Shown piece after piece: positions 35,403-44,409 of a stretch of 64,000 bases of DNA. Each line of letters starts with the position of its first letter. Position 1 is the stretch's first letter. Source of the DNA: Pedobacter indicus (GTDB lineage Bacteria; Bacteroidota; Bacteroidia; Sphingobacteriales; Sphingobacteriaceae); NCBI RefSeq assembly GCF_003449035.1, contig NZ_QRGB01000001.1:1674001-1738000 (forward strand), written 5' to 3'. The notes under the pieces were generated by a model. The model saw only the letters and a list, made by a program, of their open reading frames with translations, was not told the origin of the DNA and ran no database searches. Both the position numbers and the translations under genes were made by a program.

Positions 35403-36366
35403 AGAACAAATAGAATTCATGAAAAATGTGGAAAGCAAGCAGGAGGTAAAAGTATTTGCTCCTGCCACCGTTGCAAACGTTATTTGCGGTTACGATATCT
35501 TAGGTTTTGCTTTAGATAAGCCGGGTGATGAAGTCGTAATGAGACGAAAAGAAACTCCGGGGGTGCAAATTGTAAACATCGAAGGAGATGATGGATTGCT
35601 TCCCTGGGAAGCTGAAAAAAACACGGTGTCGGCATCTGTTCAAAACTACCTGGCTCAGATTGGGCAACCTGATTTGGGGGTAGAGATCGAACTGTATAAG
35701 CAAATGCCGATAGGAAGTGGACTGGGGTCAAGCGCTGCCAGCACTGTAGCGGGGCTTTTCGCGATCAACCAATTACTTGGGGAGCAACTTACACAAAAAG
35801 AGCTTTTGCCTTTGGCATTGAAAGGTGAGGAGCTGGCTTGCGGCTATCCGCATGCTGATAATGTAACGCCTGCATTATTGGGGGGCTTTACCTTGATCCG
35901 GAGCTCGGATCCGCTCGACGTAGTACATCTACCTGTGCCGTCTGAGTTGCATTGCGCAGTTGTTTTCCCACACGTCGATGTTCCCACACGAGCAGCACGT
36001 GAAATGATTCGGAAAAACGTACCTTTAAAAGACGCGGTGAAACAATGGGGAAATATTGCCGGACTCGTTAGTGGTCTTTTTATGAATGATTATAACCTCA
36101 TTGCAAGAAGTATGGAAGACGTACTGATCGAACCAACACGAGCCATCCTTATTCCCGAATTTTATGAGATGCGTAAAATAGCAATGGAAGTCGGGGCGTT
36201 GAGTTTTGGGATATCCGGTTCCGGCCCTTCTGTCTTTTCCTTTGCAAGGAGTCCTGAGTTAGCTGCTGAAATTGCAGAAGCTATTAAATCTCACCTGAAA
36301 AAAAATGATATCGACTGTAATACCTACATTTCCTCGGTTAATACCCTAGGGCCAAAAGTGCTTTAA
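35395..36366 (+). CDS. thrB: Homoserine kinase
   Basis: 323 residues; overlaps thrA by 8 bases, with an alternative ATG at 35419 in front of VESKQEVKVFAPATVANV. GHMP kinase motifs are visible: the substrate-binding NVICGYDILGFALDKPGDEV, the ATP loop PIGSGLGSSAAS and a C-terminal SFGISGSGPSVFSF. It phosphorylates homoserine for threonine synthase. Second gene of thrABC. Confidence 0.97.
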   Translation: MLKEQIEFMKNVESKQEVKVFAPATVANVICGYDILGFALDKPGDEVVMRRKETPGVQIVNIEGDDGLLPWEAEKNTVSASVQNYLAQIGQPDLGVEIELYKQMPIGSGLGSSAASTVAGLFAINQLLGEQLTQKELLPLALKGEELACGYPHADNVTPALLGGFTLIRSSDPLDVVHLPVPSELHCAVVFPHVDVPTRAAREMIRKNVPLKDAVKQWGNIAGLVSGLFMNDYNLIARSMEDVLIEPTRAILIPEFYEMRKIAMEVGALSFGISGSGPSVFSFARSPELAAEIAEAIKSHLKKNDIDCNTYISSVNTLGPKVL

Positions 36367-36380
36367 AACTAAAATTCAAA

Positions 36381-37685
36381 ATGAAATTCTATAGTACCAA
36401 TAATAAACAACTGTCCGTTTCTTTTAAAGATGCAGTTTTTAACAGTTTGCCCAGGGATAGAGGCTTATATATGCCATTATCTATACCAAAGCTTAATCCA
36501 AATTTTATTGACAATATTCATGCGTTAAGCTTTCAGGAGTTAGCGTTAGAAGTGGCGAGAGCAATTATTGAAGATGATATCCCCTCCGATGATTTAAAGA
36601 AGATTGTTGACGATACATTAAGTTTTGATGCCCCGGTAGTAAAGTTAGGGGATGGTAGCTATGTCCTTGAGCTTTTTCATGGTCCTTCGCTAGCCTTCAA
36701 AGACTTTGGAGCTCGTTTTATGAGTCGGATCATGGCTTATTTCTCTCAAAAAAACGATGTCACTTTAGACGTGCTTGTTGCAACATCCGGTGATACCGGA
36801 GGGGCGGTAGCTTTAGGATTTGATGGCGTGCCGAATACACGGGTCACCATTTTATATCCCAAAGGAAAGGTAAGTCCGGTTCAGGAGCTTCAATTATGTA
36901 CCAATGGGGGGAATATTCAGGCTATCGAGGTAGATGGAACATTTGATGACTGTCAAGATCTTGTTAAAAAGGCTTTTAACGATGATGACATAAATAAAAA
37001 ATTAACATTAACATCTGCCAACTCAATCAATATTTCGAGATTGATTCCGCAAAGTTTTTATTACTTTAACGCATATAGACAGCTTTTACAGGAGGGTGAG
37101 AAGGACATCGTGTTCGTTGTTCCCAGCGGAAATTTTGGTAACCTGACGGCCGGTTTGTTTGCTTATAAAATGGGCTTACCTGTAAAACATTTTGTCGCCG
37201 CCACCAACGCCAATGATGTAGTGCCTCGTTTTCTCAATGGACAATCGTACGAACCCCAAGCAGCGATCCAGACGATATCTAATGCGATGGACGTGGGCAA
37301 TCCTAGTAACTGGAGTCGCATTTTAGATCTATTTGGTAATGATGTTGATGAGCTCAAGAAACTGATTACAGCCTATTCTTTTAATGATGACGAAACCCAT
37401 GTGGCGATCGAGCAGATTTATCAAAAAGACAATTACATTGCCTGTCCTCATACCGCTGTTGCATGGCTGGCTGCTCAGCGATATCGATCAGAGCAGCCGA
37501 GCGATGACGCTATCGTTTCTTTATCTACAGCGCATCCCTGTAAGTTCCCTGACGTGTTTCCAGAAACGATACGCGATAATATTGAAATTCCCGACACAGT
37601 TAACGCCTTGAAAAATAAGGATCAAAATAAGGTAAAATTAAGTAACAGTTATGATGATTTTAAAGCCTTTCTGATGACATATTAG
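36381..37685 (+). CDS. thrC: Threonine synthase
   Basis: 434 residues, starting 14 bases after thrB. A PLP-binding Lys sits in HGPSLAFKDFGARFM; the phosphate loop is VATSGDTGGAVALGF, and the C-terminal half shows VVPSGNFGNLTAGLFA. It converts O-phosphohomoserine to threonine. Third gene of the operon. Confidence 0.97.
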   Translation: MKFYSTNNKQLSVSFKDAVFNSLPRDRGLYMPLSIPKLNPNFIDNIHALSFQELALEVARAIIEDDIPSDDLKKIVDDTLSFDAPVVKLGDGSYVLELFHGPSLAFKDFGARFMSRIMAYFSQKNDVTLDVLVATSGDTGGAVALGFDGVPNTRVTILYPKGKVSPVQELQLCTNGGNIQAIEVDGTFDDCQDLVKKAFNDDDINKKLTLTSANSINISRLIPQSFYYFNAYRQLLQEGEKDIVFVVPSGNFGNLTAGLFAYKMGLPVKHFVAATNANDVVPRFLNGQSYEPQAAIQTISNAMDVGNPSNWSRILDLFGNDVDELKKLITAYSFNDDETHVAIEQIYQKDNYIACPHTAVAWLAAQRYRSEQPSDDAIVSLSTAHPCKFPDVFPETIRDNIEIPDTVNALKNKDQNKVKLSNSYDDFKAFLMTY

Positions 37686-37732
37686 GATAAAGCTCAATTG
37701 TTGGTTACTTTTGCGACCTATCAATCTATTTC

Positions 37733-38959
37733 ATGAAAACGAAATCTATAAGCGGTTACCAGGGTGCTAACCAAACAGTTTATCCTATTCTGTTCGCCAT
37801 TAGCTTTTCGCACCTTCTCAATGATACGATCCAGTCGCTTATTCCGTCGATTTATCCGCTGATTAAGGACGATTTCTCGCTGAGTTTTTCTCAGATCGGC
37901 ATGATAACCCTGGTTTTCCAGATGTCGTCATCGCTTTTCCAACCGGTTGTCGGAAATTTAACTGATCGCCGACCCTTTCCCTACGCGCTACCGATCGGAA
38001 TGGCTCTCAGTCTCTGTGGGTTGGTGATGCTTGCCTTTGCTGGAAGCTTTCATCTGGTATTGCTTTCCGTTGCCTTTATTGGTCTAGGTTCATCTGTTTT
38101 CCATCCAGAAGCGTCGAGGATGGCTCATGCTGCATCCGGAGGGAAGAGAGGTCTCGCTCAATCTATTTTCCAGGTCGGAGGCAATACTGGCAGTTCCTTA
38201 GGCCCTTTACTTGCGGCCGTAATTGTGGCGCCTTTCGGTAAATTCAATGTCATTTACTTCTCCGTAGCTGCCCTCATTGCAATTATCGTATTGTACAGAA
38301 TAGGCTCATGGTATAGACCAAAGGCGCTACGAGCACAGGTGTTGAAACGGAGAAAGGTACCTGCAGAAAAGTCCATATACCCCCAAAGTACAATCATAAC
38401 CTCGGTTATTATACTGCTTGTACTTATCTTCTCGAAATATTTCTACTTTGCAAGCATTACGAGCTATTTCACGTTTTACTTGATCGATAAGTTTGACGTA
38501 TCTGTGCCGTCGTCCCAGATCCATTTGTTTATGTTTCTGTTTGCGGTTGCAGCAGGAACGATGGTTGGGGGGCCGGTAGGTGACCGGATTGGAAGGAAAT
38601 ACGTTATCTGGGCTTCGATATTAGGTGCTGCTCCTTTTACATTGCTGATGCCTTATGCTAATCTTTTTTGGACGGCTGTTCTGTCCGTGATTATTGGATT
38701 TGTAATCGCTTCCGCTTTTTCGGCGATCCTGGTATATGCGCAGGAGTTGCTTCCCGGAAAGATCGGATTGGTATCAGGCTTATTCTTCGGCTTCGCTTTT
38801 GGCATGGGAGGGATCGGTTCGGCACTGCTAGGAAAGCTGGCAGATGAGACCAGTATTTCCTACGTTTATCATATCTGTTCTTTCCTTCCTTTGCTCGGTT
38901 TTATTGCTGTATTTTTACCTGATCACAAAAGGATTAAAAAGAAGAATATGGATAAATAA
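37733..38959 (+). CDS. MFS transporter, fosmidomycin resistance type
   Basis: 408 residues with 12 membrane segments. Family stretches: LLNDTIQSLIPSIYPLIKDD, SSLFQPVVGNLTDRRPFPYA, FHPEASRMAHAASGGKRGLA and a QSIFQVGGNTGSSLGPLLAA loop, all typical of Fsr-type exporters. It pumps small hydrophilic compounds out of the cell; the real substrate is not known. It lies 47 bases after thrC, so it may be read through from that operon or use its own promoter. Confidence 0.9.
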   Translation: MKTKSISGYQGANQTVYPILFAISFSHLLNDTIQSLIPSIYPLIKDDFSLSFSQIGMITLVFQMSSSLFQPVVGNLTDRRPFPYALPIGMALSLCGLVMLAFAGSFHLVLLSVAFIGLGSSVFHPEASRMAHAASGGKRGLAQSIFQVGGNTGSSLGPLLAAVIVAPFGKFNVIYFSVAALIAIIVLYRIGSWYRPKALRAQVLKRRKVPAEKSIYPQSTIITSVIILLVLIFSKYFYFASITSYFTFYLIDKFDVSVPSSQIHLFMFLFAVAAGTMVGGPVGDRIGRKYVIWASILGAAPFTLLMPYANLFWTAVLSVIIGFVIASAFSAILVYAQELLPGKIGLVSGLFFGFAFGMGGIGSALLGKLADETSISYVYHICSFLPLLGFIAVFLPDHKRIKKKNMDK

Positions 38960-39047
38960 TAAATTTATATAATTTTAATATAATATCTGATTATTAATGT
39001 TTTGTAAATTGATATAGAAAAAATCTATAGGGTAAAAACTAGAAAAA

Positions 39048-39662
39048 ATGACAAAAAGTTCTGCAAAAAAGCTTGAAATTTTAACACAGAGAACAGAAGG
39101 AAAATACGATGCATTTTTATATGATTGCGATGGCACATTGGCTAACAATATGCCCTTGCATAAAGCGGCCTATGTCAAAGCAGCCTCTAAGTATAATATC
39201 GAACTTGACCCAAATTTGATTGATGAACTTGCAGGCTGGCCAACAGTGAAAGTAGCTGAAGAGATCAACCGTCGTTATGCGACCAACCTTGATCCGGTCA
39301 CTTTCGGTAAAGAAAAATCTCTCCTTTATGTTAGTGAGTTTATATCCCAGACCGAGCCTATTGATTATGTCGTGGATCATCTCAAGAATCACGTCGGTAA
39401 AATTAAAATAGCTGTAGTCTCTGGAGGAAGTCGGAGTACTGTAGAGAAAACCCTGACCACCTTGGGTATCTTGCCTTACATCGAGCTTTTGGTATGTGCT
39501 GGGGAAACACCAAAAGGGAAGCCATTTCCAGATCCATTCTTACGTGCTGCTGAGCTTCTAGAGGTTAATCCATCACGTTGCATTGTCTTTGAAGACGGGG
39601 ATCCGGGTGTTCAAGCAGCCGAAGCAGCCGGTATGGATTGGATACGTGTTGATCAGATTTAA
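39048..39662 (+). CDS. HAD superfamily phosphatase, beta-phosphoglucomutase-like
   Basis: 204 residues. HAD motifs: YDCDGTLANN (nucleophile Asp26 and Asp28), AVVSGGSRSTVEKTL (motif II), KGKPFPDPFL (motif III Lys) and VFEDGDPGVQAAEAAGM (motif IV). The four-helix cap lies in about 35-95. It probably dephosphorylates a small sugar phosphate. Its end overlaps the convergent TonB receptor gene by 4 bases. Confidence 0.92.
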   Translation: MTKSSAKKLEILTQRTEGKYDAFLYDCDGTLANNMPLHKAAYVKAASKYNIELDPNLIDELAGWPTVKVAEEINRRYATNLDPVTFGKEKSLLYVSEFISQTEPIDYVVDHLKNHVGKIKIAVVSGGSRSTVEKTLTTLGILPYIELLVCAGETPKGKPFPDPFLRAAELLEVNPSRCIVFEDGDPGVQAAEAAGMDWIRVDQI

Positions 39663-41740
39663 ATTCTAACCTTAGCGCCGAAAGAGAAGTTCGCGAGTGG
39701 TGCTGCGTTGAAGTAGCGACCACCAAATGCGTTGATGTCATTGCCCAGACTATATTTCTCATTCAGAATATTGTTGGCACTGAAAAAGATGTTTAACCCA
39801 ACGCGATTGATGCGTGTCGTGTAATCGATCTTCGCCTGCAAAAGATTAAAGCTGTCAGCGAATACATCATTTGCATCGTTTAAAGGAATAGATGAAGTAT
39901 AGGTATGTTGAACATTGATGCCTAAGTTTTTAGGTAATCGTGCATAAAGGTTATTAACCACAATGGTAGAAGGTACACCCGTTAATTTATTTCCCGAATA
40001 ATCATTGCCGTCATTAACGTAGTCTCCGAAGTTGAACTTGCTAAAAGTTAGATTTGAGCCTAACTGTATTGCTCGAAAAAAACGTTGATGATCGGTTTCC
40101 CATAGTGTCGAATGCAGTGATAACTCCAATCCTCTTTGGTTAACAGAACCGGCGTTTAAGAAATATTCTGCTCCATTTTCTCTTGATTGACGAACCAAGC
40201 CGTCTTCCATGCGGTAGTAGAAAATGCCTGCGTCCGCTTGCATCCATTCATTGTACCATCGGAGTCCGGTTTCGTAGTTCCATCCGGTTTCGGCTACCAG
40301 ATCCGTATTGATAATCCGGTCGGACGGTCTAACTTCTGCTGTGGTAGGCGGCGAATAGCCACGGCCTGCTGAAGCCCGCCAGCTTAATTCGTTGCTTAAC
40401 ACATAAGAAAGAGCCAACCTCGGCATCCACTCTCCTTTGAAAGCTATTTTAGAAAAGTCGGTCTCTTCATCCGGATATAGTCCTTTGAACGAATAATGAT
40501 AGTAGTTTAGACTGTTAGCTAGTTCGACGAACAGTTTTTTCTTCCAGTCAGCCGTAAAACGCGCGAAGTAAAAATACTGACCAGAGCGGAAGGCATCACC
40601 TGATTGTTCATCGCCCTGGATCCCCCCGTTATTGTCATAATTCTTTATACTGGCGTGATTTTTTTGCCATTCTGCCCCTGCACTAAGTAACCAGGATAGA
40701 TCACGATTCTGTTTGTTTTGGAAATTGAAATAGATCCTAAAACCATAGTTCTTTTCAATCCTAAATTCATAATTGGTTATAAACGGGTTTTCAAAGTCGG
40801 TATACGTTCCAAATATACTGACTACATGGCTTAAGCGATTACTGATTTTTGCATCGTGTACCAACCCTCCAAATAGGGTTTTATTGTAAATGCCTGCTTT
40901 CTGTTCGGCTGCACCCGGATTAGGGCCTGCCGCTTTTCTTGCGGACCTAGGGTTCTCATCATATTGTTCTTGGTTCAATCCTCCAGGAGTCAGATAGTGC
41001 ATGTCAGAGTAGAAACCCAATAGTCGGATTTCATTCGTGGGGATGTAGTTGTAACGGTGAACCGTCTGCAAAAAATGTCGGCTCATGGCACTGTTTTCAC
41101 GGTAACCATCAGCAGATAAGTAGGCATGATTGAAACTAAAGCGATATTTGTCGTCAGGTTGATAGCGTACCCCAACCTGTTCTTGAAATAATCCATACGA
41201 TCCTGCTGTTACACTGGCCTTTGCCTCATTCGTATGCCTGCCAGAACCATAAGGTGACAGTAAAACAACGCCGCCTGAATTAGCGCCAAATAAACTACCG
41301 TCTGGTCCTTTTAGCACGTTAATTTCAGAGATGCTAGCCGCATCGATCAGATTTAAATAAGTATTCCCTCCGGCATCGGTAAGAGGGATTTCGTCATAAT
41401 AAACCTTTACATTTCTCACACCAAAAGGAGAGCGCAATAAACTGCCCCGAACAGAAAGTCGGTAACTGCCTGGTGATCGTTCTTCCATCCGCACACCAGG
41501 AATGGTATTCAAACTCGGTAGTAAACTGGTTTGATCGTGTAAATTCAATTGTAAGCTATCAAGATGGCCTACAGAGGTTGTAAGCCGAAACAGAGGCTGT
41601 TCCTGCAGATAGGCCCTGACAGACACCGCTTTTAAGTTTTGCGTACTGTCTCCTGAATAAACCTGAGCGTAACTGAATAAAGAACAATATGATAAAATAA
41701 CGGTAAATGCTAAGAATGGAAGGAAGTTTGTTTTAGTCAC
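39659..41740 (-). CDS. TonB-dependent outer membrane receptor
   Basis: 693 residues with a signal peptide (about 1-26). There is no carboxypeptidase-like N-domain. The plug is at about 60-160 (PSLNTIPGVRMEERSPGSYR, VKVYYDEIPLTDAGGNTYLN, INVLKGPDGSLFGANSGGVV), then a 22-strand barrel ending FGAKVRI. Size and shape fit receptors for iron complexes or other small ligands. No siderophore or heme gene is next to it, so the ligand is open. Confidence 0.92.
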   Translation of the reverse strand: MTKTNFLPFLAFTVILSYCSLFSYAQVYSGDSTQNLKAVSVRAYLQEQPLFRLTTSVGHLDSLQLNLHDQTSLLPSLNTIPGVRMEERSPGSYRLSVRGSLLRSPFGVRNVKVYYDEIPLTDAGGNTYLNLIDAASISEINVLKGPDGSLFGANSGGVVLLSPYGSGRHTNEAKASVTAGSYGLFQEQVGVRYQPDDKYRFSFNHAYLSADGYRENSAMSRHFLQTVHRYNYIPTNEIRLLGFYSDMHYLTPGGLNQEQYDENPRSARKAAGPNPGAAEQKAGIYNKTLFGGLVHDAKISNRLSHVVSIFGTYTDFENPFITNYEFRIEKNYGFRIYFNFQNKQNRDLSWLLSAGAEWQKNHASIKNYDNNGGIQGDEQSGDAFRSGQYFYFARFTADWKKKLFVELANSLNYYHYSFKGLYPDEETDFSKIAFKGEWMPRLALSYVLSNELSWRASAGRGYSPPTTAEVRPSDRIINTDLVAETGWNYETGLRWYNEWMQADAGIFYYRMEDGLVRQSRENGAEYFLNAGSVNQRGLELSLHSTLWETDHQRFFRAIQLGSNLTFSKFNFGDYVNDGNDYSGNKLTGVPSTIVVNNLYARLPKNLGINVQHTYTSSIPLNDANDVFADSFNLLQAKIDYTTRINRVGLNIFFSANNILNEKYSLGNDINAFGGRYFNAAPLANFSFGAKVRI

Positions 41741-41820
41741 TGTGGATTGTCTTTAAGCTTTCATTTCAAAAGCTTTAAAGATACGTATTATCAGCGGCAA
41801 TTTATTCTTAACTTAGAACC

Positions 41821-42702
41821 ATGGGCTTAAAATTCAATAACATTACTGATATAAAATCCTTTCTGGATGATAAGGTGGAACAATACAACCAGCCAAAGTT
41901 TATTGAGGATGATCCGATTGTCATCCCTCATCAGTTTTCTGCGCAGCAGGATATTGAGTTAATGGGCTTTTTCGCTTCAATCTTGGCATGGGGGCTGCGT
42001 AAGACGATTATCAGCAAATGTCATGAATTGATTGACCGCATGGACGGCCGGCCTTATCAGTTTGTTGTTGAACACAAACAAAGTGACCTGAAAGCACTTC
42101 TTGGTTTTAAGCACCGTACCTTTAATGATACTGATCTTTTGCATTTTATTCGCTTTTTCAAACACCATTACAATCATTACAATTCTTTAGAAGATGCTTT
42201 TATTCCGCGTGTACCAGATGGGGAATTCAGAGAAGAGTTTTTAGAGTTCCAATCGGGTGACGAGATCGTTGTTGAAAGCTCTTCTGCTTGTTTTCAAAAT
42301 AAGTTAAGGAGAGGACCCGTATCCGTCGAAGAAGCGTTGAACCATTTTAAAACGTATTTCTTCAATTTGGAAGATTCGCCCGCACGTACAAAGAAACATA
42401 TCAGCTCACCGTTGCAAAACTCCACCTGTAAGCGCTTGAACATGTTTTTGCGCTGGATGGTGCGTCGCGATGATAAGGGTGTTGACTTTGGTATTTGGAG
42501 TAAAATTAAGCCGAACGCGCTCATCTGTCCTTGTGACGTCCATGTCGACCGTGTTGCCCGGAAGCTTGGTCTTATCGAGCGTAAACAAACCGACTGGAAG
42601 ACCGCAGTGGAATTGACGGAGAACTTAAAATCGTTTGATCCGGACGATCCCGTTAAATATGATTTTGCTTTATTCGGTTTAGGCGTCGAAAAGGCGATGT
42701 AA
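41821..42702 (+). CDS. TIGR02757 family protein
   Basis: 293 residues without signal peptide. It matches TIGR02757, a Bacteroidota-wide family of unknown function: EDDPIVIPHQFSAQQDIELM, then ILAWGLRKTI, LNMFLRWMVRRDDKGVDFGI and CPCDVHVDRVARKLGLIERK. The fold is predicted to be helical and resembles HhH DNA glycosylases, but no catalytic residue is evident. Divergent from the TonB receptor. Confidence 0.9.
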   Translation: MGLKFNNITDIKSFLDDKVEQYNQPKFIEDDPIVIPHQFSAQQDIELMGFFASILAWGLRKTIISKCHELIDRMDGRPYQFVVEHKQSDLKALLGFKHRTFNDTDLLHFIRFFKHHYNHYNSLEDAFIPRVPDGEFREEFLEFQSGDEIVVESSSACFQNKLRRGPVSVEEALNHFKTYFFNLEDSPARTKKHISSPLQNSTCKRLNMFLRWMVRRDDKGVDFGIWSKIKPNALICPCDVHVDRVARKLGLIERKQTDWKTAVELTENLKSFDPDDPVKYDFALFGLGVEKAM

Positions 42703-42728
42703 AAATTTAAAATTAGTAATGAATAAAT

Positions 42729-42762
42729 AAGGGCCGATGATTTTCAAATCATCGGCCCTTAA
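42729..42762. terminator. Bidirectional terminator between TIGR02757 and lpd
   Basis: AAGGGCCGATGATT (42729-42742) pairs with AATCATCGGCCCTT (42747-42760) with a short loop; A-rich sequence before and T-rich after allow it to act on both strands for these convergent genes. Confidence 0.88.
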
Positions 42763-42781
42763 TATTACGATTACTTTCAAC

Positions 42782-44170
42782 TTACAGGTGAATCACCTCC
42801 CCATAAGCATCCGCAGTAGCTTCCATAATAGCTTCACTCATCGTTGGGTGAGGATGAACCGCTTTCAATATCTCATGACCAGTAGTTTCCAATTTACGGG
42901 CAACAACCGCCTCTGCAATCATTTCCGTCACATTAGCACCGATCATATGAGCGCCTAATAGTTCACCGTATTTAGCATCATAAATCATTTTGATAAAACC
43001 ATCTTTTGCGCCGGCAGCACTTGCTTTTCCGGAAGCAGAGAAAGGAAACTTACCGATTTTTAATTCGTAACCCGCTTCTTTAGCAGCCTTTTCAGTCAAA
43101 CCAACGGAAGCTACTTCCGGCGAGCAGTAGGTACATCCTGGAATATTGCTATAATTGATCGGTTCTACATCCATTCCTGCTATTTTTTCGACACAAGTGA
43201 TACCTTCGGCAGATGCAACGTGTGCTAACGCCTGACCTTTTACAATGTCTCCGATTGCATAAACGCCGTCAATATTGGTTTTGTAGAAATCATCTACCAC
43301 AACATGGCCCTTCTCAGTTTTGACTCCTACTTCTTCTAATCCCAAGTTTTCGATGTTTGGTGTAATCCCTACCGCTGATAATACGACTGTAGCTTCAAGC
43401 TCTTGCGTACCTTTCGAGTTTTTAACCGAAACTTTGTTCGTAGAACCTGATTGTTTCACAGCAGTTACTTCTGAGCTGGTCATTATCTTGATTCCCGCTT
43501 TTTTCAAGCTTTTCTCCAATTGTTTTGAAACATCTTCATCCTCAACCGGGACAATTCTGTCCATAAATTCAACAATTGTTACCTTTGTGCCGATAGCGTT
43601 ATAAAAATAAGCAAATTCAACACCGATTGCTCCGGACCCCACCACGATAATAGATTCCGGTTGTTTTTCCAGGTTCATCGCCTGGCGGTATCCGATTACA
43701 TTTTTGCCATCTTGCTTCAAGTTCGGAAGCTCGCGTGAGCGTGCCCCGGTTGCCAAGATCGTATGTTTTGCTGTATATTCTTTTGCTGAACCATCTTTGT
43801 CCTTTACAGAGATTTTTCCTCCCTTTTTGATGGTTGCAGTGCCCATGATCACATCAATCTTGTTCTTTTTCATCAGGAACTGGATTCCCTTGCTCATACC
43901 TTCAGCTACACCACGGCTCCGTTTCACCACAGCTGAAAAATCTACTTTACCACCATCCACTTGGATACCATAGTCTTCCGCATGATTAAGGTATTCGAAA
44001 ACCTGTGCGCTCTTCAATAATGCTTTGGTTGGGATACATCCCCAGTTTAAGCAAATACCACCTAAGGCTTCGCGTTCAATAATAGCCGTTTTGAAACCTA
44101 GTTGAGATGCTCTGATTGCTGCTACATAGCCGCCGGGGCCACTTCCAATAACAATGATGTCGTAATTCAT
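42782..44170 (-). CDS. lpdA: Dihydrolipoyl dehydrogenase
   Basis: 462 residues. FAD-binding GSGPGGYVAAIRA, the redox disulfide GGICLNWGCIP (Cys40/Cys45), NAD-binding GSGAIGVEFAY and the C-terminal HPHPTMSEAI with His441/Glu446 are all present. It reoxidises dihydrolipoamide in pyruvate and 2-oxo-acid dehydrogenase complexes or the glycine cleavage system. It stands alone, without E1/E2 genes. A -7 box TAAGTTTG is on the minus strand at 44235-44228, about 58 bases before the start. Confidence 0.97.
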   Translation of the reverse strand: MNYDIIVIGSGPGGYVAAIRASQLGFKTAIIEREALGGICLNWGCIPTKALLKSAQVFEYLNHAEDYGIQVDGGKVDFSAVVKRSRGVAEGMSKGIQFLMKKNKIDVIMGTATIKKGGKISVKDKDGSAKEYTAKHTILATGARSRELPNLKQDGKNVIGYRQAMNLEKQPESIIVVGSGAIGVEFAYFYNAIGTKVTIVEFMDRIVPVEDEDVSKQLEKSLKKAGIKIMTSSEVTAVKQSGSTNKVSVKNSKGTQELEATVVLSAVGITPNIENLGLEEVGVKTEKGHVVVDDFYKTNIDGVYAIGDIVKGQALAHVASAEGITCVEKIAGMDVEPINYSNIPGCTYCSPEVASVGLTEKAAKEAGYELKIGKFPFSASGKASAAGAKDGFIKMIYDAKYGELLGAHMIGANVTEMIAEAVVARKLETTGHEILKAVHPHPTMSEAIMEATADAYGEVIHL

Positions 44171-44409
44171 ATTTTTAAATGTTAGCGTTCTTAATTTTAA
44201 CCATCATGAAGGTTCGCTCTTCAGCTACAAACTTACATAAATTTTTAGTTTTGATTTAATAGTTACAAGAACTTGTTTTCGAGACTTTGTCTTCTCGGTT
44301 TCAATTATTTAACGATAAGATAATATTATTAATAGAAAAATAATCTATTCGTAACGCCATGGAAAAAGAGGGAATCTATGTTTGTAGAAACAATTAAACT
44401 CACTTGAAT